From a virus, in the IMG/VR virus record IMGVR_UViG_3300006749_002543, positions 1 to 46,935 of that record: DNA of 46,935 nucleotides; one strand, written 5' to 3'. The translations under genes and the position numbers were made by a program. How positions within the stretch are numbered: the first letter of the stretch is position 1; each line of letters opens with the position of its first letter. Of this stretch, positions 15,766 to 22,447 are shown piece by piece. The notes beneath the pieces are model-generated. The model did not search any database and was not told the DNA's origin. It saw only the letters and a program-made list of their open reading frames with translations.

Positions 15766-15798
15766 TTTGGATTTATAAAAAAATAGTTTATATCTTTG
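15766..15798 (+). promoter_or_regulatory. Bacteroidetes-type late promoter (TTTG-N21-TATCTTTG)
   Basis: -33 TTTG at 15766-15769, 21-base spacer, -7 TATCTTTG at 15791-15798, within the known spacing range for the Bacteroidetes primary sigma factor. The predicted start is about 12 bases before the ATG of the GroES-like gene, so it can drive the whole rightward block. It implies use of host RNA polymerase. Confidence 0.7.
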
Positions 15799-15816
15799 TC
15801 AAAAAATATATAGATT

Positions 15817-16080
15817 ATGAATTTTAAACCAAATGGATCGTGGGTTGTCCTTCCAGACCCAAGTAAATTACAAACAGATTCAGGAATTATTTTAGATAAG
15901 AAAACAGCAAAAAGTTTAAATACTAATGTATTGGAAGTACTTGCTGTAGGACCGCAATGTCATTTTGCCAAAGTAGGAGAAACTGTAATGGTTGACCCTA
16001 GATCAGAAGCTATGATAATAGATATAGACGATAAACAATATATCATGATTTCTGAACATCAATTATTAGGTAAATGGTAG
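15817..16080 (+). CDS. GroES-like co-chaperonin (Cpn10 family)
   Basis: 87 residues, close to the usual 95 of GroES. The Cpn10 pattern is clear: WVVLPDP at the start, a mobile-loop region with SGIILDKK (the IIL at 24-26 matches the GroEL-binding Ile-Val-Leu), VLAVGPQCHFAKVGETVMV in the middle and YIMISEHQLLGKW at the end. Like T4 gp31, it would cap host GroEL to fold the phage capsid protein. It is the first gene behind the late promoter, so it is made before and with structural proteins. The stop overlaps the next gene by 7 bases. Confidence 0.85.
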   Translation: MNFKPNGSWVVLPDPSKLQTDSGIILDKKTAKSLNTNVLEVLAVGPQCHFAKVGETVMVDPRSEAMIIDIDDKQYIMISEHQLLGKW

Positions 16081-16331
16081 AAGGATCTGTTACCATATCT
16101 ATTAAAGATTACCACGCTTTACTTGATGCTAGCATAAAAGCTAAGACTTTAGAAGAATCTACAAAGCTAGCAGCTAAAGAAATACAAGTGTTTTTATCAT
16201 TTATATATGATAAGGTTGACATACAATCTTACATAGATGAGTTTAACAGACAGTCTAAAAAATCTAAAATTACAGTAACTAACGGAAGAATACAAATTAA
16301 ATTAAATGAAGAAAAAGAAAATAACAGTTAA
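16074..16331 (+). CDS. Unknown small protein (85 aa)
   Basis: Begins MVEGSVTISIKDYHALLDAS, then helical with Lys/Glu-rich ends. Overlaps the GroES-like gene (7 bases) and the next gene (26 bases), so it is part of a tightly packed operon. No family recognised; the N-terminal beta strand followed by a helix is common in phage accessory proteins. Confidence 0.65.
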   Translation: MVEGSVTISIKDYHALLDASIKAKTLEESTKLAAKEIQVFLSFIYDKVDIQSYIDEFNRQSKKSKITVTNGRIQIKLNEEKENNS

Positions 16332-16635
16332 TATAAATTCTACATACAAGTATTTACAATTGTGGAATGGTATATTTAAACTTACAGAAAAAGAATTAAC
16401 TATTTTGTCTGCATTTATAGATGTAAATCTTACCACAAAAGATTCAAATATTTGTAGTGTAAAAAATAAAAAAGAAGTTGCAAAAATTGTAGGCATAAAA
16501 GATTATAATACTTTAAATAATTATGTAAAAAGTTTTAAAGATAAAGGTGTAATAGCAAAAAATGACTCTTATACTTTAAATCCTTTTTTACATCCTGATA
16601 CAGATGCAGTAGAAATTAAAATAAATAAGATATAA
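16306..16635 (+). CDS. Winged-helix DNA-binding-like protein
   Basis: 109 residues. LTEKELTILSAFIDV (about 26-40), then KKEVAKIVGIKDYNTLNNYV (about 55-75) with KDKGVIAKNDSYTLNP, is a helix-turn-helix followed by a beta wing, as in MarR- or Rep-like winged helices. The N-terminus is very basic (MKKKKITVNI). It may regulate late transcription or act before packaging; no specific family assigned. Confidence 0.6.
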   Translation: MKKKKITVNINSTYKYLQLWNGIFKLTEKELTILSAFIDVNLTTKDSNICSVKNKKEVAKIVGIKDYNTLNNYVKSFKDKGVIAKNDSYTLNPFLHPDTDAVEIKINKI

Positions 16636-16745
16636 TGCTTTTTGGATTAGTTGTTACTTTTTTTGAAGCGTATCCGTACACAATAGTTATAATTCAAGAT
16701 AAAGACGGAAAATTAATGAAGTTAAAAATAGAAAAAGATGAGTAA
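16635..16745 (+). CDS. 36-residue small protein
   Basis: ATG at 16635 overlaps the previous TAA (TAATG), and the stop at 16743-16745 overlaps the next gene's start region by 8 bases. MLFGLVVTFFEAYPYTIVII is hydrophobic; the tail is charged (DKDGKLMKLKIEKDE). The exact fit between both neighbours argues for translation. Function unknown. Confidence 0.6.
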   Translation: MLFGLVVTFFEAYPYTIVIIQDKDGKLMKLKIEKDE

Positions 16746-17007
16746 AAAAAATAATTTATACCCTTCTGTATTTAAAATGATAAGTAATTTTACAAAAGAA
16801 GTAGGGACATACATTGCTAATGGATCTCCTAATGTATCACCAGAAGACTATCAAAAAAGATTAGAAACATGTTTAGCTTGTCCATCTTTAAAACGTAATG
16901 TTATGAGATGTACAACATGTGGATGTAAAATGGAGTATAAAGCTAAATGGAAAACAGCTGACTGCCCAGAAAACAAGTGGAAACCACAATATAATGAAAA
17001 AAAATAA
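16738..17007 (+). CDS. Zinc-binding Cys-motif protein (89 aa)
   Basis: Two CxxC pairs, CLACP (near 47) and CTTCGC (near 60), followed by KAKWKTADCPENKW. This CxxC...CxxCxC...K-x-W...CP-x-x-KW arrangement recurs in marine phage proteins and suggests a treble-clef or ribbon zinc site. The N-terminal 40 residues are helical. Position upstream of the HU-like and terminase genes may mean a packaging or DNA-binding role; this is inferred. Confidence 0.7.
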   Translation: MSKKNNLYPSVFKMISNFTKEVGTYIANGSPNVSPEDYQKRLETCLACPSLKRNVMRCTTCGCKMEYKAKWKTADCPENKWKPQYNEKK

Positions 17008-17212
17008 AAAAGAAATTATATATAGCTTAGCTAATAAATATAATTTACCTTTGAAAAAAGTTGAACAAATAGTGAACTATCAATTTAAATATACAAGCAA
17101 TGTTATCAAAGCAGGAAAATTTGAAGTTATTCGTTTACCTTATTTTGGTAAATTTTCTGCTAATCCTAATCGAATTAAATATATAAATAAATTAAAAGAT
17201 GAATCTAAGTAA
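16994..17212 (+). CDS. HU/IHF-like DNA-binding protein
   Basis: 72 residues from ATG 16994 (MKKNKKEIIYSLANKY); a longer in-frame start at 16919 would read through the previous gene's coding sequence. The pattern LPLKKVEQIVNYQFKYTSNV, then FEVIRLPYFGKFSANPNRI, matches the helical body and first strands of HU/IHF family proteins. The long DNA-binding arm is shortened or missing. Phage IHF-like proteins may bend DNA at pac/cos sites; the terminase genes follow directly. Confidence 0.7.
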   Translation: MKKNKKEIIYSLANKYNLPLKKVEQIVNYQFKYTSNVIKAGKFEVIRLPYFGKFSANPNRIKYINKLKDESK

Positions 17213-17720
17213 AGATTTAATTCATATAAACGATGGTGTAGCTATCCCAAGCCCATATGCTTTAACTATTTTAGAATTTAAAAATCTATCTGTTACAGAT
17301 TTAGCTTTTGTATATTTTATGGTAGACCACAGATCTCCTTTTGCTGTATATGAATGGGATCAACGTGCTGTTGAAGTAAAAAATAGTATATTTGGCGAAA
17401 AAAAGAAATGGAAACCATCATCTACAGTATTAGGTGCTTGTGATAAGTACGAAAAATTAATTGAAACATCTGCAGTTAGATTACTAAAAGCTGCAAGAAC
17501 ATCAATTGTAAAATTAGAAAAATATTTTAGAGATATAGATTTACATTTAATGGATGATCATGGTAAACCTATATTTCATGCTAAAGATTTAATAGCTAAC
17601 TTATCTAATATGGGTAAAGTTGTAGATGGTTTAACTAGACTAGAAGATATAGTTAAAAAAGAAGAACAAGCCGCTAATTCAAATAGGGGTGGAATTGAAG
17701 TAAATAAATATAGTATGTAA
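17199..17720 (+). CDS. Putative small terminase subunit
   Basis: 173 residues, helix-rich. A VYFMVDHRSPFAVYEWDQRA block near residue 38 and a regular helical middle (AVRLLKAARTSIVKLEKYFR) resemble proteins found just before the large terminase in Bacteroidetes phages. It overlaps the HU-like gene by 14 bases and the next gene by 1. No helix-turn-helix is obvious. The small-terminase call rests on position and size. Confidence 0.45.
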   Translation: MNLSKDLIHINDGVAIPSPYALTILEFKNLSVTDLAFVYFMVDHRSPFAVYEWDQRAVEVKNSIFGEKKKWKPSSTVLGACDKYEKLIETSAVRLLKAARTSIVKLEKYFRDIDLHLMDDHGKPIFHAKDLIANLSNMGKVVDGLTRLEDIVKKEEQAANSNRGGIEVNKYSM

Positions 17721-18010
17721 TGGATTTTTTAGAAGACATGGAACTCTATGAAGAAGCAATGAAAAATGCTTATGAGATTATAACTAAGAAAAAAACTTTA
17801 GATGATATTTATTACGATCTAGAAAATGGTAAAATAGACAGATTACCATTACCTTTTGATCCTATCCACGAGGACGGAAGAAGTGAAGATGTAATAGATG
17901 TAGTTATAGAGTATTTTACAAGTACAGAAGAGTATGAAAAATGTGCTGAGTTAGTTAAAATTAAAAATAGATGTTTAAAAACACAGACAGAGTTAGACAA
18001 GCTGCTATAA
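17720..18010 (+). CDS. Unknown acidic protein before terminase (96 aa)
   Basis: Acidic and helical, beginning MDFLEDMELYEEAMKNAYEI and ending in a basic-acidic helix (CAELVKIKNRCLKTQTELDK). The start shares a base with the previous stop, and its end overlaps the terminase gene by 40 bases. May be a terminase partner; no domain recognised. Confidence 0.6.
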   Translation: MDFLEDMELYEEAMKNAYEIITKKKTLDDIYYDLENGKIDRLPLPFDPIHEDGRSEDVIDVVIEYFTSTEEYEKCAELVKIKNRCLKTQTELDKLL

Positions 18011-19935
18011 CCTTTAAAGAAACAGGTTATTATACTACCTCTCTTCCGGGCACTAAAGATTATTATGATTTTTGGGACGAAGAGAGGAAAAGATGTTTAT
18101 ATGGGTATCAAATAGACGAGTTGCATGTTACAGGATTTCATTATTTTTATTTAAACTACTGTCCTATTGATAGAGCTGTAGACGAAGAGTTGCCAGACGG
18201 AAGTGTACAGTCTAAACGTGAGCGTACTTTTCCTAGATTTTATGATGGTGACTGGGAATACTTTCAAGAGATAGATAAAGCTAGAGCTAACAACAAACAT
18301 ATGATTGTTTTAAAAGCTAGACGTAAAGGATACTCCTATAAAGCCGGATCTATGCTTGCTCGTAACTATTTTTTTGTACGTAATTCTAAAAACTTTGTAT
18401 TTGCTGCACAGAAAGAATATTTAATTGGTGATGGTCTATTATCTAAAGCTTGGGAGTTTTTATCTTTTATAGATGATCATACTGCATGGTCTCAACCTAG
18501 ATTAAGAGATCGAGAAATGCATAAAATGTCAGGATACAAGAAAAAAGTAAATGGATTAGAAATTGAGATGGGTATGAAGTCTCAAATAATGGGGGTAAGT
18601 TTAAAAGATAACCCAGATAAGGTAAGGGGTAAGGCAGGTGAGTTAGTATTTTTTGAAGAAGCCGGATCTTTTCCAGGATTATTAAAAGCGTGGGAGGTAA
18701 CTATGCCTACAATGAGACAAGGTGCAAAAACATTAGGACTAATGATTGCATTTGGTACGGGTGGTACAGAAGGTGCGGATTTTGAAGCAATGGAAGAAAT
18801 ATTTTATAATCCAGAAGCATATGATTGTATGGATTATGATAATATTTGGGATGAGGGAGCATTAGGAAGTAAATGTGGTTATTTTATACCTATACAAAAA
18901 AACTTAGACGGATTTATAGACGATGAAGGAAATTCTTTATCTGATTCTGCCGTAGACTATGAAGGCACAATGAGGGAAAAGAAAAAGGGCGCTGCAGATG
19001 CTAAATCATTAGACCAATATATAGCTGAACATCCTTTTTCCCCTCAAGAAGCCACTTTACAAGTAACAGCTAATTTATTTGATGTTGCAACTTTACAAGA
19101 ACAGTACAATAATATTAAAGCTAATAGTTTGCATTCAATTGGAACTGTAGGAAGATTGTATCAGGACACAAAAGGCCAAGTTAAATTTAAATTAGATGGC
19201 GATTTAAAACAAATATTAAAATTTCCACACAGAAAAGATGATGACACAGAAGGAGCAGTAGTTATTTATGAATCACCTTATAAAAATCAAAAGCAGCAAA
19301 TACCTATGAATATGTATGTAATATGTCATGACCCTTATGGTCAAAATCAATCTGCAGATAGCTCTTCGTTAGGTGCGGCATATGTATTAAAACGCCCTAA
19401 TAATTTATCGCAGCCAGATGATATAATTGTAGCATCTTATGTAGGTAGACCTAAAACACAAGATGAGTATAATAGAAATTTATTTTTATTAGCTGATTAT
19501 TATGGGTGTAAAATAGGATTTGAGAATGATCGTGGTGAAGTTATAGCTTACGCAAAAAGATACAGAAAGATGCATAAATTACAAGAAGAGTTTGAAATGC
19601 TAGACAAAAGAGAACTTAGAAGTAAAACGGTAAAACGTCAATATGGTATGCATATGACAGAAGCAAGAAAGCGTCAAGGTGAGATATATATAAGGGATTG
19701 GCTAAATACAGTAAGACGTACAGATGAAAATGGAAATAAATTATTAAATTTGCACAAAATATATGATCCAGGATTATTAATGGAGTTAATTAAATTTAAT
19801 CACAAAGGAAACTTTGACCGAGTAATGGCATTAATGATTGGAATGTATCATACAAGAGAATTGTATAACTCAGAAGTTAAAGATATACTAGAAGACAGGT
19901 CTACAGATAAATGGTTTGAACAAAACTATTATTAG
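17971..19935 (+). CDS. terL: Terminase large subunit
   Basis: 654 residues. ATPase: MIVLKARRKGYSYKAG, with ARRKGYS at 116-122 as the adenine/Walker A-type motif (deviating, as in many phages), and ELVFFEEAGSFPG with Walker B plus catalytic Glu near 228. Nuclease: YVICHDPYGQNQSADSSS near 450 gives the first acidic residue of the RNase H-like fold, with CKIGFENDRGE later. It cuts concatemers and drives DNA into the prohead through the portal encoded next. The N-terminus overlaps the previous gene by 40 bases. Confidence 0.92.
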   Translation: MFKNTDRVRQAAITFKETGYYTTSLPGTKDYYDFWDEERKRCLYGYQIDELHVTGFHYFYLNYCPIDRAVDEELPDGSVQSKRERTFPRFYDGDWEYFQEIDKARANNKHMIVLKARRKGYSYKAGSMLARNYFFVRNSKNFVFAAQKEYLIGDGLLSKAWEFLSFIDDHTAWSQPRLRDREMHKMSGYKKKVNGLEIEMGMKSQIMGVSLKDNPDKVRGKAGELVFFEEAGSFPGLLKAWEVTMPTMRQGAKTLGLMIAFGTGGTEGADFEAMEEIFYNPEAYDCMDYDNIWDEGALGSKCGYFIPIQKNLDGFIDDEGNSLSDSAVDYEGTMREKKKGAADAKSLDQYIAEHPFSPQEATLQVTANLFDVATLQEQYNNIKANSLHSIGTVGRLYQDTKGQVKFKLDGDLKQILKFPHRKDDDTEGAVVIYESPYKNQKQQIPMNMYVICHDPYGQNQSADSSSLGAAYVLKRPNNLSQPDDIIVASYVGRPKTQDEYNRNLFLLADYYGCKIGFENDRGEVIAYAKRYRKMHKLQEEFEMLDKRELRSKTVKRQYGMHMTEARKRQGEIYIRDWLNTVRRTDENGNKLLNLHKIYDPGLLMELIKFNHKGNFDRVMALMIGMYHTRELYNSEVKDILEDRSTDKWFEQNYY

Positions 19936-20017
19936 ACAATGTTATATTTATAAATATACAACCAAAATTTATTTTAGAGGTAGAAGCTGGAATAAATTTA
20001 ATTAAATTTGTAAGATT

Positions 20018-22447
20018 ATGGGATACGATAAAATACCTAGGCAAAAACTGCCTATTTCAAAAAAAACTAAAAAATGGGGAGAGGAATGCGTAGAAGCATT
20101 TATAGATCTTTCCGATGCAGGCTCAGGATACTCTAAACGAAGAGATGAGCTTAAAATATTATATGATTACTATAATGGTGTAATTGATGAGGCTGATTAC
20201 CGTTACGTATTAAAACCTTACGGAAAATCTCGTAAGAACTTCCCTTCTGAAATGCGTAATTACCCTATCATCAAACCCATAATTGATCTTCTTCTAGGGG
20301 AAAAATCTAAAAGACCTCTCAATTATACCGTTACAGTACAAAATTCTGATACTATTAGTAAAAAAGAAGAAGCTAAAAAAGAAGTTATTTTTAAAAACTT
20401 ACAAATGCGATTTATGCAAGCTGCTCAACTAGAGGGTATGCAAATGGGATTAAGTCCAGAACAAATTGCACAAGAAAATCCAATGCCGCAACATATAGCA
20501 GAAATGTTTGAAGATAGTTATGTAGATCAAAGAGCTATTTTAGGGCAAAAAGCTTTAAACTATGTAATGCAAGAACAAGAAGTATATGACAAAATACAAA
20601 AAGCTTGGTTTCATTATTTAGTATCTGGAGAAGTATATACACATAGAGGTGTAAGAAATGGAGAGCCTTTTTATGAAGTTCTTAATCCTGTAGATGTAGA
20701 TTATGATCTTGATCCTGATTTAGAATTTGTAGAAGATGGAGACTGGGCTTTAACTAGAAAATATGCACATGCTTCTAGCGTTATTGATTTATATTATGAC
20801 AGTTTATCAGAACAACAAATTTTAGAATTAGAAGAGCCTAGACATATGGAAACAGATGTGTCATTTTTATACGCACAATCTTCTAATAAAGATGTAAATG
20901 CACATAGAAATAGATTACTTGAAGTTGTAAATGTATATTGGAAGTCTAGAAAAAGAATAGGATTTGTAACATATTTAGATCCTATGACTGGTTCTATAGA
21001 AGAAAAAGAAGTAGCTGATGGATTTAGACTGCCTAAAGAATTAAAAGATATAGGAGCTGTTTTAGAATGGAAGTGGGTAAATGAAGTGTGGGAAGGAACA
21101 AGAATAGATGGTAGAATGTATATAAATATAAATCCTATTCCAAATCAAAGATTGTCTATAGATAATCCATCAAAATGTAAATTACCTATTAATGGTAGAA
21201 GATACTCAGATATAAATGCTTCTAATATTTCTTTAGTTAAACTAGGAATACCTTATCAATTAAATTATAACATTTATAAATATAGATTAGAATTATCTAT
21301 TGCAAAATCAAAAGATATTATCGCTCAATTTGACATTAACATGATTCCAAAAAAATGGGATATGGATAAATTTATGTATTATGTAGAAGGTACGGGTATT
21401 GCATGGGTAGACTATAATAAAGAAGGAATACAATTAAATCCACAACATCAATCTGTAATGGATATGTCAATTAAAACTATTCAGCAATATATTACATTAC
21501 TAGAATCTATTTTAGTAGAATGGGAAAAAATATCTGGAGTAAGTAGACAAAGACAAGGTGAAATTGGAGCATATGAAGGTAAAGCTTCGTCACAACAAGC
21601 TATACTACAATCATCACATATTACAGAAGATTTGTTTAGAAAGTTTGAAAGAATGGAACAAAGAGACTTTCAAGCATTATTAGATTATTCTAAAGAAGCG
21701 TGGCTAACAGGAAAAAAGAGTATGTATGTAATGCCTGACGGCACAACTGACTTTTTAGATATAGATTCTATGACACACATGGAAACTAACTATGGAATAT
21801 TTGTTTCAGATGCTGGTAAAGATGCTGAAAAATTACAAAATATTAAAGGATTAACTCAGGCTATGATGCAAAATGGTGCTAAGCCGGGTGATATAGCTGA
21901 GATGTTAGATTCAGATAGTTTTTCACAAATTAAAAGTAATCTTAAAAAAGCAGATAGAATGGCAGCTCAATTAGAGCAAGCACAACAACAAGCCCAACAA
22001 GAAGCTCAGCAACAACAAGTTCAAATGAAACAAATGGAGTTAGAAGCTGAAAATATTGAAAATGAAAAAGACAGACAAAAAGATATTGAAATAGCTTTAA
22101 TTAATGCTGAATCTAAACAACAAGCAGCAACTGGTACGGAGTCTTTACAATTAGAAAAGATGATGCGAGAGTTTGAAATTAAAGAAAAAGAGCTTGAACT
22201 AAAAGAGTTAGAGTTAATGGAAAAAAGTAGAGGAGACCAGTCTAAAGAAGAGATAGAAAGAGAAAAAAATCAAATTACTAGAGAGTTAAATGAAATGAAG
22301 CGTGCTAGTGATATTGAAAATAATGAAGCAAAAAGAGAAAGTGAGTATATTAAAAGAGATACAGCTAATAGAGATATACAAGCAAAAAGAGATATAGCAG
22401 ATAAACAAGTAGAAGCAAAAGAAAACGATGCCAACAAATCAGACTAG
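20018..22447 (+). CDS. Portal protein, P22-like
   Basis: 809 residues. NYPIIKPIIDLLLGEKSKRP near the N-terminus and the stretch ending GEIGAYEGKASSQQAILQSS are typical of the large P22-type portals of podoviruses and crAss-like phages. The last 170 residues form a long Gln/Glu/Lys coiled coil, comparable with the P22 portal barrel. It makes the dodecameric DNA gate of the capsid. The 3' end overlaps the next gene by 20 bases. The 82-base gap before it has no gene. Confidence 0.88.
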   Translation: MGYDKIPRQKLPISKKTKKWGEECVEAFIDLSDAGSGYSKRRDELKILYDYYNGVIDEADYRYVLKPYGKSRKNFPSEMRNYPIIKPIIDLLLGEKSKRPLNYTVTVQNSDTISKKEEAKKEVIFKNLQMRFMQAAQLEGMQMGLSPEQIAQENPMPQHIAEMFEDSYVDQRAILGQKALNYVMQEQEVYDKIQKAWFHYLVSGEVYTHRGVRNGEPFYEVLNPVDVDYDLDPDLEFVEDGDWALTRKYAHASSVIDLYYDSLSEQQILELEEPRHMETDVSFLYAQSSNKDVNAHRNRLLEVVNVYWKSRKRIGFVTYLDPMTGSIEEKEVADGFRLPKELKDIGAVLEWKWVNEVWEGTRIDGRMYININPIPNQRLSIDNPSKCKLPINGRRYSDINASNISLVKLGIPYQLNYNIYKYRLELSIAKSKDIIAQFDINMIPKKWDMDKFMYYVEGTGIAWVDYNKEGIQLNPQHQSVMDMSIKTIQQYITLLESILVEWEKISGVSRQRQGEIGAYEGKASSQQAILQSSHITEDLFRKFERMEQRDFQALLDYSKEAWLTGKKSMYVMPDGTTDFLDIDSMTHMETNYGIFVSDAGKDAEKLQNIKGLTQAMMQNGAKPGDIAEMLDSDSFSQIKSNLKKADRMAAQLEQAQQQAQQEAQQQQVQMKQMELEAENIENEKDRQKDIEIALINAESKQQAATGTESLQLEKMMREFEIKEKELELKELELMEKSRGDQSKEEIEREKNQITRELNEMKRASDIENNEAKRESEYIKRDTANRDIQAKRDIADKQVEAKENDANKSD

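Larger units (their letters stand above)
15353..15816. other. Divergent control region without protein gene
   Basis: 464 bases between the leftward early block and the rightward late block. From left to right: the leader of the 74-residue gene; an A/T-dominated tract at about 15443-15491; a TATCTTTG element at 15492-15499; a GC-richer segment with nested inverted repeats (15500-15760, separate entry); and a complete promoter at 15766-15798. An origin of replication could also lie here, since transcription diverges from it, but I see no iterons. Confidence 0.6.

Noticed and set aside
20003-20010. TAAATTTG as promoter for the portal gene
   Set aside because: No -33 TTTG at proper spacing, and the predicted start would coincide with the ATG.
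19936-20017. Small gene between terminase and portal
   Set aside because: An open frame exists but has no start codon, and it runs into the portal gene out of frame.
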